From NCBI GenBank assembly GCA_007131745.1, contig SLPX01000187.1, positions 1-24,519 on the forward strand: 24,519 nt of DNA, given 5' to 3'. This document shows, in pieces, positions 14,922 through 24,519 of this stretch. The position numbers were made by a program, and so were the translations under genes. The notes under the pieces are model-generated. The model saw nothing but the letters and a program-made list of their open reading frames with translations, was not told the origin of the DNA and did no database searches. How positions within the stretch are numbered: position 1 is the stretch's first letter; every line of letters begins with the position of its first letter. The DNA comes from Myxococcales bacterium (GTDB lineage: Bacteria; Myxococcota; Polyangia; HGW-17; SLPX01).

Positions 14922-15209
14922 ATGCTGAGGTTTTTCGGCCGGCCTCTTTCACAGGACACCGAGGAGATATTGATGCGCCGTCTTTATGAAATGAAAACAT
15001 GGGATCCGAAGGCAGCGGAAATTTATGAAGAGTTCAGGAAGGGGTTTTTGGATTTGGTCGACATGGATAAATCCTGCGAACAACCGCCCGGTTCATGTGT
15101 TGTCACACAGGAACAAAAAATGCAGGAAGTGCTTTTGCGCTACAGCGTAGGGCAAAGGGCGCAGGCCATAAGAATGTTGCTCAAAAGACGAATGTCTCCT
15201 CCCCACTGA
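14922..15209 (+). CDS. Small hypothetical protein, 95 aa
   Basis: A helical, charged protein (DTEEILMRRLYEMKTWDPKAAEIYEEFRKG, later TQEQKMQEVLLRYSVGQRAQAIRMLLKRR), with no signal peptide or membrane helix. ATG 14922 has CAGGG upstream; ATG 14973 is an alternative with a stronger GAGGAG at 14961-14966 and would give 78 residues. It is divergent from the FliK/SctP-like gene, and 200 bases separate them. Its TGA stop falls in the first unit of a tandem repeat that separates it from frr. I do not recognise the family. A link to the type III-export-like pair is possible from position only. Confidence 0.55.
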   Translation: MLRFFGRPLSQDTEEILMRRLYEMKTWDPKAAEIYEEFRKGFLDLVDMDKSCEQPPGSCVVTQEQKMQEVLLRYSVGQRAQAIRMLLKRRMSPPH

Positions 15210-15271
15210 TGTCTTCCGGCCCACTGATGTCTTCCGGTCACTGAAGTCTTCCGGTCACTGAAGTCTTCTCG
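15203..15271 (+). repeat. Four tandem 16-18-bp repeats at the 3' ends of two convergent genes
   Basis: Units of the form CCACTGATGTCTTCCGGY occur at 15203-15220, 15221-15238, 15239-15255 and 15256-15271; the last two carry GAAG for GATG, and the last is degenerate. They lie between the small plus-strand gene, whose stop is in unit 1, and the end of frr. Confidence 0.85.
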
Positions 15272-15301
15272 CCACCGACCGTTTTGGATTGGACGCTTTT
15301 C

Positions 15302-15859
15302 CTAGATTTCAAGCAGGTCTTTTTCTTTCTTGGAGATGCGGTCTTCAATTTTTTTGATGAATTCATCGGTGGCATTTTGAACTTTGTCCATCCCCCGGTG
15401 AAGATCATCTTCGGAAATTTCCTTGTCTTTTTCGAGTTGCTTGAGCATGTCGTTGGAATCACGGCGGCATCGCCGAACCTGGACCTTGTAGTCTTCGCCG
15501 GTGCTTTTTACCACCTTGACAAGATCTCTTCTCGTTTCTTCTGTAAGCGGGGGAATGGGAATACGCACGATCTCCCCGTCATTGTTTGGATTAAGTCCAA
15601 GGTCCGCGCTCTGGATCGCCTTTTCAATCAACGGCACCATGTTCTTTTCCCAGGGTTTGATCACAATCAACCTGGGCTCAGGAGTGGACATGGATGCAAC
15701 CTGGTTCAGTGGAGTAGCGGAACCGTAGTAGTCGACCTTGATTCCATCCAGCATAGCTGTGTTAGCTCTTCCCGTGCGCATTCTGGCCAAATCTTTTTCC
15801 ATGGCCTGCAGCGCGGTTTCCATTTCTGATTTCATACTGGTTAATACTTCATCGACCAT
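15302..15859 (-). CDS. frr: Ribosome recycling factor
   Basis: 185 residues, the standard RRF length. RRF works with EF-G to split the post-termination ribosome. Signature segments are MRTGRANTAMLDGIKVDYYGSATPLNQVASM, IKPWEKNMVPLIEKAI, NDGEIVRIPIPPLTEETRRDLVK and VRRCRRDSNDMLKQLEK. The ATG at 15859 follows AGAGGGGAAA. It lies 26 bases after pyrH, the usual order rpsB-tsf-pyrH-frr. Nothing is missing or unusual in the protein; uppS and cdsA, which often follow, are replaced here by a convergent small gene. Confidence 0.97.
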   Translation of the reverse strand: MVDEVLTSMKSEMETALQAMEKDLARMRTGRANTAMLDGIKVDYYGSATPLNQVASMSTPEPRLIVIKPWEKNMVPLIEKAIQSADLGLNPNNDGEIVRIPIPPLTEETRRDLVKVVKSTGEDYKVQVRRCRRDSNDMLKQLEKDKEISEDDLHRGMDKVQNATDEFIKKIEDRISKKEKDLLEI

Positions 15860-15885
15860 CGTGGTTTCCCCTCTTTCCTGGTGTT

Positions 15886-16638
15886 TTAGTTCTCCTCCGG
15901 CGTCGGCTGTTCTTGCACGAGACTTCCGACTTGTTCGCCCAATACCGCCCTCTTTATGTTGCCCCTTTTTTTCAGGTTGAAGACCAGAATGGGAAGTGCG
16001 TTCGTTCTACAAAGAGATATGGCGGTGAGATCCATCACCCTCAGATCCCGGGTAAGCACTTCAAGATAGCTGATATTCCTTTCCAACCGAGCGTCTTCAT
16101 GTTTTTCGGGGTCCTTGTCGTATACTCCGTCGACTTTTGTCGCCTTTAGCAAAACATCGGCTCCGATTTCAACGGCGCGAAGCGCGGCCGCGGTGTCGGT
16201 CGTAAAAAAAGGGTTTCCGGTTCCACACCCGAAGATAACGATTCTTCGTTTTTCCAGGTGTCTCACGGCTCTTCGTCTTATGTATGGTTCTGCAATTTGG
16301 CTTATTTCAAGTGCACTCTGGACTCTTGTCGGTACACCCTCTTTTTCGACGGCGTTTTGCAGGGCAAGACAATTCATCAAAGTGGCCAGCATGCCCATAT
16401 AATCAGCGGAGGCTCGATCATAACCATCCGCGAGACGATCCAACCCTCTGAAGATGTTTCCTCCCCCGACCACTACTGCGACCTGGACACCGAGTTCATG
16501 TACTTCAACGATTTGTTTTGCTACATCGCCGAGAATTTCGGGCGAGATGCCGTAGGGTTGTTCGCCCATGAGAGCTTCGCCGGACAGCTTGACGAGCACT
16601 CGTTGAAAAGCCGTTTTGGAGTCTTGTTCTTTTTCCAT
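15886..16638 (-). CDS. pyrH: UMP kinase
   Basis: Phosphorylates UMP to UDP in pyrimidine nucleotide synthesis; a hexameric amino-acid-kinase-fold enzyme. Motifs are [13 protein letters not shown] near the start, [62 protein letters not shown] and LTAISLC. I placed the start at ATG 16638 ([11 protein letters not shown], 250 residues), close to the family length; a GTG at 16674 would add 12 residues. Neither start has a strong ribosome binding site. It follows tsf after about 60 bases and precedes frr. Confidence 0.96.
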   Translation of the reverse strand: MEKEQDSKTAFQRVLVKLSGEALMGEQPYGISPEILGDVAKQIVEVHELGVQVAVVVGGGNIFRGLDRLADGYDRASADYMGMLATLMNCLALQNAVEKEGVPTRVQSALEISQIAEPYIRRRAVRHLEKRRIVIFGCGTGNPFFTTDTAAALRAVEIGADVLLKATKVDGVYDKDPEKHEDARLERNISYLEVLTRDLRVMDLTAISLCRTNALPILVFNLKKRGNIKRAVLGEQVGSLVQEQPTPEEN

Positions 16639-16697
16639 TACGCTTTGTCGTCGCCCGAACTCTCGGCATGACACCGGGCCGGATGGTGATCCGCAGC

Positions 16698-17300
16698 TTA
16701 CTGGGTTTCACCCAGTTCGTACCTGGTGAATCGGCTGACAACAATGTTTTCGCCGGTCTTACCGCTGAGTTCCTTTATGAGTTCGTCAATTGTGATCTCC
16801 CGGTTTCGATTGTATGTTTGTTCCAGGAGGCAGATGTCAGCGTACCATTTATTGATCTGGCCATCCACGATCTTCGGAATGATTTTTTCAGGTTTTCCCT
16901 CTTCCTTCAATGCAGCGGATCTGATTTCCTTTTCTTTTTCGATGAGGGATTCAGGCACTTCTTCTCTTTTCACGAACATCGGACTGGAAGCAGCGATCTG
17001 CATACAGACTTCGTTTACGAGTTTTTTGAATTCATCCGTCCGTGCAAGAAAATCGGTTTCACAGTTTATTTCGATGAGCACGCCGATGCGTCCTTCTCCG
17101 TGGATATACGATGCAACCAAGCCTTCAGAAGCTGATCGGCCTGATTTTTTCTGAGCCCGTGCAAGTCCCTTTTTGCGCAGAAACTCAATCGCTTTTTCCA
17201 TGTCGCCGTTGCATTCTACAAGCGCTTTCTTGCAATCAACCATTCCCGCCTGAGTGCGGTCTCTTAACTCTTTGACCTCGGAGGCCTTGATCGTTGTCAT
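16698..17300 (-). CDS. tsf: Elongation factor Ts, short form
   Basis: 200 residues, the nucleotide exchange factor for EF-Tu. The N-terminal UBA-like part is [37 protein letters not shown], followed by the core with [23 protein letters not shown], which contains the TDF motif that contacts EF-Tu. A single C-terminal subdomain makes it a short form like that of Thermus, rather than the ~280-residue enterobacterial form. ATG 17300 follows AAGGAG. It is downstream of rpsB with a strong hairpin in the gap. Confidence 0.96.
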   Translation of the reverse strand: MTTIKASEVKELRDRTQAGMVDCKKALVECNGDMEKAIEFLRKKGLARAQKKSGRSASEGLVASYIHGEGRIGVLIEINCETDFLARTDEFKKLVNEVCMQIAASSPMFVKREEVPESLIEKEKEIRSAALKEEGKPEKIIPKIVDGQINKWYADICLLEQTYNRNREITIDELIKELSGKTGENIVVSRFTRYELGETQ

Positions 17301-17330
17301 TTGAATAACTCCTTTATTCTTTTCGCGTAC

Positions 17331-17355
17331 GACGCGAACCGATCACGTTCGCGTC
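17331..17355 (-). promoter_or_regulatory. Perfect 9-bp stem-loop between rpsB and tsf
   Basis: GACGCGAAC and GTTCGCGTC flank a 7-nt loop; an alternative overlapping stem uses CGCGAA with TTCGCG at 17322-17338. No T-run follows on the transcribed strand. The position suits a processing site or partial attenuator that adjusts S2 relative to EF-Ts. Confidence 0.6.
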
Positions 17356-17371
17356 TGAATATGCGTTCAAA

Positions 17372-18547
17372 TTATTCCTCGGGTGAACCCGTGGCTTCGG
17401 GATCCACCGCGACCGGGCGAACCCGCCTTGATATTACTTCAACCTTGGGACCGTCTCCACCTGATGCCACGCGAATTGTATCCGGGTCCGGCGATTCCTT
17501 GTCGGTGACTGCACGGCCTACAGCGCGCTCTCTTCCGAGTCTTGCTCCTTCGATGCAAGCATCCGCTATCTTGGAAGCAAAGAGTCTTACCGATCTTATG
17601 GCGTCGTCGTTGCCGGGAATCACGTAATCCAGGGATTCCGGGTCCGCGTTCGTGTCAGCTATCGCTATCACGCTCATTTTCAGCTTTTTCGCTTCGTTGA
17701 CCGCTATGCGTTCTTTTAAAGGATCTACTGTGAAAAGAACCGATGGAAGACCTTTCATATCGCGGATACCGCCCAAATTCCGAAGAAGCTTATCCCGCTC
17801 ACGTTCTTTCTTGATGACTTCCTTCTTTGTGAGTTTTTCAAAGGTTCCGTCTTCGGCCATTTTTTCAATGGCTTTAAGCCGTTCGATGGATGCTTTTATG
17901 GTTTGAAAGTTCGTCAGGGTGCCGCCCAGCCAGCGGTGAGTCACGTAATACATACCGCAGCGCTCGGCTTCTTCCTTGATGACATCCTGGGCTTGTTTTT
18001 TAGTGCCGACAAAGAGAACTGTTCCGCCGTTTGCCACTGCATTCATCGTGACCCGGTAAGCTTCCCTGAAGAGCTTGAGAGTGATCCTGAGATCTATGAT
18101 GTGAATGCCGTTGCGAACCCCGAAGATGTAAGGGCGCATTTTCGGATTCCATCTGTTTTTCCTGTGGCCGAAGTGAACGCCCGCTTCCAGCATTTCTCGA
18201 AGCGTTACGACATCCGCGGGTACATCGTCGAGGCTGACGACGTTTTTTATCGCTTTTTCAGGTTTTTTGTAAGCAGGCTTTTCATCCGCTGCTTCTTTGG
18301 TATCAGCGGCTTCCGGTTTTGTCGCCGCTGTTTCCGCGGGCTTTGCAGCCGGTTTTTCAGCCGCCTTTGGTGGAGCTGCCTCCGCGGGCTTTGCAGCCGG
18401 TTTCTCGGCCGCCTTTGGTGGAGCTGTTTCCGCGGGCTTTGCAGCCGGTTTCTCGGCCGCCTTTGGTGGAGCTGCCTCCGCTGGTTTTGCAGCCGGTTTC
18501 TCGGCCGTCTTTTCCTGCTTTCCTTCCGGTTGTTTTTCTTCAGCCAT
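17372..18547 (-). CDS. rpsB: Ribosomal protein S2 with tandem-repeat N-terminal extension
   Basis: 391 residues against about 240-260 for typical S2. The S2 core starts near residue 116 ([22 protein letters not shown]) and keeps [65 protein letters not shown] and [14 protein letters not shown]. Ahead of it lies a ~115-residue Lys/Ala/Pro/Glu-rich extension with four 16-residue repeats of the form [16 protein letters not shown] (residues 15-78). A further ~45-residue C-terminal tail is also present. The start is firm: AGGAGG lies just before ATG 18547. The extension is probably disordered and basic-acidic mixed, perhaps on the ribosome surface. The gene heads the rpsB-tsf-pyrH-frr operon. Confidence 0.95.
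   Translation of the reverse strand: MAEEKQPEGKQEKTAEKPAAKPAEAAPPKAAEKPAAKPAETAPPKAAEKPAAKPAEAAPPKAAEKPAAKPAETAATKPEAADTKEAADEKPAYKKPEKAIKNVVSLDDVPADVVTLREMLEAGVHFGHRKNRWNPKMRPYIFGVRNGIHIIDLRITLKLFREAYRVTMNAVANGGTVLFVGTKKQAQDVIKEEAERCGMYYVTHRWLGGTLTNFQTIKASIERLKAIEKMAEDGTFEKLTKKEVIKKERERDKLLRNLGGIRDMKGLPSVLFTVDPLKERIAVNEAKKLKMSVIAIADTNADPESLDYVIPGNDDAIRSVRLFASKIADACIEGARLGRERAVGRAVTDKESPDPDTIRVASGGDGPKVEVISRRVRPVAVDPEATGSPEE
18314..18505 (-). repeat. Four 48-bp tandem repeats inside rpsB
   Basis: Each unit encodes 16 residues, [10 protein letters not shown] followed by A/T-APPKA; the fourth is degenerate. The 48-bp length keeps the frame, so copy number can vary without disrupting S2. Confidence 0.9.
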
Positions 18548-18754
18548 CTCTTTTCCTCCTGGCGTTTTTTTCCTCCGACATCCCGGTGCGTTTCGGCACG
18601 ACGCTTTCGACCCTTTGGGGGCACGCCCGGCGTCCCGGTTGCCGTGTGTTGTTATTTCGGGGATGAACCCCGGAATTTTCTTTTTGCAGCCCTATGGGCT
18701 GCATTTCAGGCTACGGCTTTTAGCACAGATCCCAACCCGGGGACAAGACTTTGA
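18548..18754 (-). promoter_or_regulatory. rpsB leader region with two hairpins
   Basis: This 207-bp gap between ligA and rpsB holds an 8-bp stem (TGCAGCCC/GGGCTGCA, 18685-18703) and a CGGGG/CCCCG stem (18658-18672). Neither is followed by a T-run on the transcribed strand. S2 operons often have a leader bound by S2 for feedback control, so this is a candidate site, but I did not recognise a specific consensus. Confidence 0.4.
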
Positions 18755-20902
<2,148 letters not shown>

Positions 20903-21075
20903 TCAGGCCGACAACACGCATACGGCCCAATATACCCATCAGATTCCGGTTGTGTTTTTTGAAACTTTTTGTCTACGAATTCGCAATGCCGTCGATTTTT
21001 GATTTGCCTGGGGGGCGACACCCGGATCACGGATCCAGGAACGCTATGATCGTGTTCTCCTCACCGATCCACGTT

Positions 21076-22419
21076 TCATTTCTTCCGCCGGGACGAACCC
21101 GGTGGGCTTGAATCTTTCGTGGGAATATCGTCGGGATCGATCTCTTCTTCGGTCGGACGCTGTTTCCTGTATCCATTGTGATCAATGTTTTCTATTGTCG
21201 GCCTTTCATCCCTGTCCTTGTATTCTTCGGCTTTGCCTTTCTTTCCCCTGAAGTTCTCCATCGTGGGCAGTTCTTCATCATCCAGTTCTATTCCAAACTG
21301 TTCACAGAGTGAAAAGTCTCCGGGTGTGGAAATTCCACTTTCGTCTCCAGCCGGACCGGATTCTTGAATGTCCTTGATATCACTGATTTCCTCGATTTCA
21401 TCAATCTCTTCGATGTCATGGATTTCCTGGATGTCATGGATTTCCTGGATGTCATCGATTTCCTGGATGTCATCGATTTCCTCGACATTATCTATCTGTC
21501 GAACATCCTTCCGAACATCCTCCCGAACATCTCCCCCTTTGTCCAAAGATTTGCTTTCCGGACCAACCAAGGATTCTTCATCAAGGATTATTTCATCGGT
21601 CCGCACTCTTATTTCAGCGAACGGATCGTTCTCCAAATCCCCATTGGTGTACGAATCAGAGCCGTCGATTGCATCAAAGGCGGCTTCCAACTCAGCCAGG
21701 CTGGGTCTTTGTCCTTCCGAAGCCCGGCTGCCGCTCACGGCTTCCTCTTCACCACCACCACCACCACCAACACTATGACTATCAACATCACGCTCATCGT
21801 AATCCGGCCGATCATGGGTGGTCGCTACTTCCGAATCTCCCCCGAAGATGCCATGAGAATTTTTCGGCATTGTTTTTTTCGGAAGTGGAACGCTCTTGGG
21901 ATCCGTAATAGCTGCTTCAAATTCAGTGTCTTCATCTTCCATATCCGGAGAAATATCTTCGAGGTCGTCTGGATCGAGTTCTTCTTCCTTCCCCAACACA
22001 CCCAGATGATAAGAACCCACCGCTGGTGTTCGCTCTTCAAAGATTTCAGCGTCCGGAACTTCCTCCTCCGGAATCTTCGAAACAGGACTTTCTACGGATC
22101 CGGGTTCCGAAAAGGCGTCTTCCGAAAAGCCGTCTTTTTCGGGAGACCACTCCTGATCTGCGCTTGACGATTTCTCGTCTTGTGCTTCTCTTGCTTCTCC
22201 TTCAACATCTTCATCATCGGCTCCAAGCAGTGTGGCCTCGAGATCAATTTGCTTGGAGGGATCCTTCAACTCTCCCGCGGGTAGCCGTTCATCTTCAAGA
22301 AGCTCTTCTTCGGTGGGTTTGAATCCGTATACACATCCCGCGACCACCGAAACCGAGAAAGCCGTACTGGAAAAATACGCGTCAATGGCTTCTTTTATAA
22401 ACCAGAAAATATCCTGCAT
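21076..22419 (-). CDS. Acidic repeat-rich protein; likely C-terminal half of the methyltransferase gene
   Basis: 447 residues from ATG 22419. The first ~35 residues (MQDIFWFIKEAIDAYF ... SVVAGCVYGFKP) read as the C-terminal end of a SAM methyltransferase rather than a new protein. The frame continues upstream past the ATG (GPLKTWKALAGKGQE) to an in-frame TAA that joins it to the methyltransferase gene. The rest is strongly acidic, low in complexity and probably disordered, with a DIQEID/DIQEIH repeat (residues ~313-352) and a six-glycine run. A short motif recurs: KPTEEEL, LPTMENF, RPTIENI and RPTEEEI. Such PTxE sites could be phosphothreonine docking motifs for FHA domains, but that is speculation. 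Confidence 0.6.
   Translation of the reverse strand: MQDIFWFIKEAIDAYFSSTAFSVSVVAGCVYGFKPTEEELLEDERLPAGELKDPSKQIDLEATLLGADDEDVEGEAREAQDEKSSSADQEWSPEKDGFSEDAFSEPGSVESPVSKIPEEEVPDAEIFEERTPAVGSYHLGVLGKEEELDPDDLEDISPDMEDEDTEFEAAITDPKSVPLPKKTMPKNSHGIFGGDSEVATTHDRPDYDERDVDSHSVGGGGGGEEEAVSGSRASEGQRPSLAELEAAFDAIDGSDSYTNGDLENDPFAEIRVRTDEIILDEESLVGPESKSLDKGGDVREDVRKDVRQIDNVEEIDDIQEIDDIQEIHDIQEIHDIEEIDEIEEISDIKDIQESGPAGDESGISTPGDFSLCEQFGIELDDEELPTMENFRGKKGKAEEYKDRDERPTIENIDHNGYRKQRPTEEEIDPDDIPTKDSSPPGSSRRKK
21412..21483 (-). repeat. Four 18-bp tandem repeats in the acidic tail
   Basis: Units of GATGTCATSGATTTCCTG on the plus strand encode DIQEID/H on the minus strand; more degenerate units flank them (21376-21411). 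An (ACC)6 run at 21751-21768 in the same gene encodes glycine. All keep frame. Confidence 0.85.
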
Positions 22420-22464
22420 TTCCTGGCCTTTGCCCGCCAGCGCTTTCCAAGTTTTGAGTGGGCC

Positions 22465-23142
22465 TTATTCTAAAAAAAAAAAAAAAAAGAATTCACGCGC
22501 ACTCTTGAACAGAAGGGAAAACACCTCCTGATCAACCTGCACGTCTTTCAACCCTGCGTCGTGCATCCATTGCACCGCGGTTTCGTGATCCGGAAAGCTC
22601 TCGATATACTCTTCAAGCGAGTTCAGAACCTCGTTGTTATCCCCTTTGACAAGCACTTCCCGGTAAATGTCGAAAAATTCTTCCCAGGAACCTCTCATGG
22701 GCATCGTGACGAGCACCTGGCCGCCCGGCTGGGTCACCCTGGCGAAATCCTTGATAACTTCACTGGGGGGTACATCAAAGTCTTCCATGCCCAGGTTTGT
22801 GAAAGTCACGTCGTAAACATCGTCCGCGAACGAGAGTCTTTCAGAAATGTTTTCGGTGCGGAAAAAGATTTGCTTGCCCGAAAGATCTCCGGCTTTGCTT
22901 CTGGCAATGTCCAGCAACGGGCCCGATGATTCAATCGCGATAATCCGGCTGTCAGGGTCCATCTTATGCAGGAGTTCCATGGCGGGATAGCCTGTGGCGC
23001 AAGCCACGTTCAAGACCATTGCCCTTGGAGGCACTTGGATGGACCTCAAAAGAAGGCGCCCGAATTTCTTCGCCCAGATGGGTAATATCTCGTTATCGTA
23101 GACCCTGGCGATCTTATCCTGCTTGAAGCTGCGTCTTTTCAT
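22465..23142 (-). CDS. Class I SAM-dependent methyltransferase, interrupted
   Basis: 225 residues from ATG 23142 (GGAAAACAG just upstream). Motif I is VLNVACATGYPAMELL; the acidic residue of motif II is in RIIAIESSGPLLDIAR; VTFTNLGMEDFD occupies the motif IV position, then VIKDFARVTQPGGQVLVTMPM. The end is abnormal: after FSLLFKSARE the code is a run of phenylalanines from a 17-T tract, then LE and TAA. In the same frame the next codons read GPLKTWKALAGKGQEMQDIFWF and continue as the acidic-tail gene, so the protein appears truncated before its C-terminal methyltransferase helices. The substrate cannot be inferred. It may be a pseudogene, a read-through gene or an assembly error. Confidence 0.75.
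   Translation of the reverse strand: MKRRSFKQDKIARVYDNEILPIWAKKFGRLLLRSIQVPPRAMVLNVACATGYPAMELLHKMDPDSRIIAIESSGPLLDIARSKAGDLSGKQIFFRTENISERLSFADDVYDVTFTNLGMEDFDVPPSEVIKDFARVTQPGGQVLVTMPMRGSWEEFFDIYREVLVKGDNNEVLNSLEEYIESFPDHETAVQWMHDAGLKDVQVDQEVFSLLFKSAREFFFFFFLE
22472..22488. repeat. 17-base A/T homopolymer at the break in the methyltransferase gene
   Basis: Seventeen A residues on the plus strand (T on the coding strand) encode the polyphenylalanine run just before the premature TAA at 22465-22467. Tracts this long are rare in bacterial genes, and are slippage-prone for polymerases and sequencing alike. Confidence 0.9.
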
Positions 23143-23522
23143 CTGTTTTCCGGCAAGATATTTTTTACCTCGTAGTTGATAGAATGATTAGCAAATAAAA
23201 TCAACGACAAAACCGCAGAAACCACAAAACCGGCAAAGCCGGTCGGATTTTCAATCCGTTGCACCGGTCCGAATCCCTTCAGCCCTGCGGGGACCTGCTT
23301 TTTTTTTCTGCGCCCGCATCTGTTGTCCAGATGTTGATTGACAATTGACAAGAGTTAGCGGATAGGATGATCATGGAATGCGGAGCAGTGATCGAGGAAA
23401 TATGCGTTGTTTCGGCTGCAATGGAATGCATGAGATTTGTTTACGGATTGTCGGCGAATTGGGGGGCAGAGGGGTAACAATATGATTTTATTGCATTGTT
23501 TTAGGTTTTAGGAGAGTTTTTG
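23143..23522. other. Divergent intergenic region before the Cys-rich lipoprotein gene
   Basis: No convincing gene. A 70-codon minus-strand frame (23139-23351) overlaps the methyltransferase start but begins with TTG and lacks a ribosome binding site. An ACCGGC/GCCGGT hairpin lies at 23229-23243. TTGACA occurs twice in tandem (23338-23343 and 23345-23350), without a clear -10 partner. Confidence 0.4.
23459..23486 (+). promoter_or_regulatory. Possible sigma-70 promoter for the Cys-rich lipoprotein
   Basis: TTGGGG (23459-23464) and TATGAT (23481-23486) are 16 bases apart and lie just upstream of the AGGAGAG that precedes ATG 23523. The -10 is good and the -35 is weak. Confidence 0.35.
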
Positions 23523-24470
23523 ATGAGTTTTTATTTTTACCGGTTCAAAAAAAAGGATTTCTTTCGTTCATCCACCTCTTCCGCTTTGTTCCCGTCCTTT
23601 TTCGCGTTTTTCTTTATGTTGGTTTTTCTTTCCCCGTTTTTTGGTTGCAAGGATCCCGCTCCCGTGTGCGGAAACGGGAAGGTGGAAAGTGGCCAACAAT
23701 GTGATTGTGGTTTGGATCCCCACAGACTTCCCGCCGGATGCAGGGATATAAACGGAGGGCCTCGAAGCAACTGTTCCGCGCACTGCACATGGGTAAACAT
23801 TGATTATACGACATTGGTCGTAAAATGGACCCTCAACGGCGCGGATCAGCACGGCGGCACTTTTGACACCTGTTCCGATATCGGTGTATCGGAAGTCCAT
23901 CTGGGCGTGGTTGGCCCCGGCGGATTCACGTCCGAAAAAAACCCCGGTTGCACTTCCTACCAGGAAACCTGGACGGAAACCCTTCAAACCTTCATGCCCA
24001 CCGGTGAATACACCGTTTCCGCGACTCCGCTCAGAAACCGCCAGGTGGTAGGCGAGATGCGTGATGCTACGGGCATTGTTCACATGGACCGGAAAACCGA
24101 GATAACGATAGATTTTCCATTGGAAGGTTTTTTCGGCTGGGAAGAAATGACCGGCGACCTCCTTCTCTCCTACGACTTCGAAGGCCAGGGATGCACCGAT
24201 GCATCGCCCATCGTGGAAGTCGAGGTGATCCACTTGTACCAGGATGAAATCCTGTTGGAAGATTTCCCCAAGACCCGCGCTTGCTCCAACTCTTTATGGA
24301 TTCACAACCGGTTGCCGGTGGGCGAGACTTTGCTCAGGCTGGAAGGGCGGGACAGCGAGGACGCTTCGGCATTCTGTTTGGAGGAGTTGATCAGGATCGG
24401 GGTGGGCGGAAACCTGCCGATTAACTTGACCATCCCTCATGTCTCTGAGGGTTTTTGCATCGACCCGTAA
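23523..24470 (+). CDS. Secreted lipoprotein with myxobacterial Cys-rich motif
   Basis: 315 residues from ATG 23523, after AGGAGAG (TTG 23520 is in frame but less likely). A basic N-terminus and hydrophobic segment (FPSFFAFFFMLVFLSPFFGC) end in a lipobox-like FFGC, so it should be a lipoprotein. Right after the Cys is CGNGKVESGQQCDCG, the CGNGxxExGxxCD motif common in myxobacterial surface proteins. The remainder looks like beta-sandwich sequence: TTLVVKWTLNGADQHGGTFDTCSDIGVSEVHLGV, later EVEVIHLYQDEILLEDFP and TLLRLEGRDSEDASAFCLEE, with paired cysteines suited to disulfides. The ligand or partner is unknown. It is divergent from the methyltransferase and is followed by no gene in the window. 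Confidence 0.75.
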   Translation: MSFYFYRFKKKDFFRSSTSSALFPSFFAFFFMLVFLSPFFGCKDPAPVCGNGKVESGQQCDCGLDPHRLPAGCRDINGGPRSNCSAHCTWVNIDYTTLVVKWTLNGADQHGGTFDTCSDIGVSEVHLGVVGPGGFTSEKNPGCTSYQETWTETLQTFMPTGEYTVSATPLRNRQVVGEMRDATGIVHMDRKTEITIDFPLEGFFGWEEMTGDLLLSYDFEGQGCTDASPIVEVEVIHLYQDEILLEDFPKTRACSNSLWIHNRLPVGETLLRLEGRDSEDASAFCLEELIRIGVGGNLPINLTIPHVSEGFCIDP

Positions 24471-24519
24471 CCCCATTACCCCGCTTACCCTGCATACCGG
24501 CTTACAGATCGAACGAGCC

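Noticed and set aside
15203..15271. CRISPR array
   Set aside because: The four units are directly adjacent without spacers, are too short, and no cas gene is present.
18685..18703. Rho-independent terminator after ligA
   Set aside because: The 8-bp stem is not followed by a T-run on the transcribed strand; the T-run is on the wrong side.
23139..23351. 70-codon minus-strand frame overlapping the methyltransferase start
   Set aside because: TTG start without a ribosome binding site, a poly-Lys stretch from an A/T run and several hairpins in the sequence; more likely a leader than a gene.

Overview
The window looks like chromosomal DNA of an uncultured deltaproteobacterium-type organism, probably Myxococcota or a relative. 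The grounds are a lipoprotein with the myxobacterial CGNGxxExGxxCD cysteine motif, a PilZ domain carrying a degenerate receiver-like tail, an ECF-type sigma operon ending in a Cys-rich lipoprotein, and roughly balanced base composition. The phylum is inferred from protein families, not from an rRNA or marker tree.

Layout. (1) 3-3054, plus strand: the end of a membrane protein, then a tight four-gene unit: ECF-like sigma factor, single-pass putative anti-sigma protein, helical-repeat lipoprotein and Cys-rich lipoprotein. Three of these junctions overlap or nearly touch. (2) 3149-6974, minus strand: an operon of two paralogous zinc-ribbon membrane proteins (one with a large inserted Cys-rich domain), a family 2 glycosyltransferase and an M19 dipeptidase. 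(3) 6975-8212: a sparse region with two small minus-strand genes of unknown function, palindromes, and a cluster of CTACAT/ATGTAG hexamers bracketed by a 13-bp direct repeat, upstream of parA. (4) 8213-12251, plus strand: parA, parB, a PilZ protein and a divergent glycogen-synthase-like GT5 protein. (5) 12252-12669: a gene-free stretch with a duplicated ~103-bp unit, one copy of which is split by about 150 bp. (6) 12670-14719, minus strand: an orphan pair resembling SctQ/FliM-FliN and FliK/SctP of type III export machines. (7) 14922-15209: one small plus-strand gene. (8) 15302-20833, minus strand: frr, pyrH, tsf, rpsB and ligA. The classical rpsB-tsf-pyrH-frr order is intact, and S2 carries an unusual tandem-repeat Lys/Ala/Pro/Glu N-terminal extension. 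(9) 21076-23142, minus strand: a SAM methyltransferase with a long acidic repeat-rich tail, broken in frame by a TAA next to a 17-base T tract. (10) 23523-24470, plus strand: a secreted Cys-rich lipoprotein.

How it fits together. The housekeeping parts (chromosome segregation, translation and nucleotide operon, DNA ligase) are ordinary. The most distinctive parts are the sigma/anti-sigma/lipoprotein unit (a possible envelope-signalling module), the zinc-ribbon membrane protein pair, the isolated type III-export-like pair, the interrupted methyltransferase-acidic tail gene and the repeat-rich region before parA. I found no tRNA, rRNA, CRISPR array or recognisable transposase.
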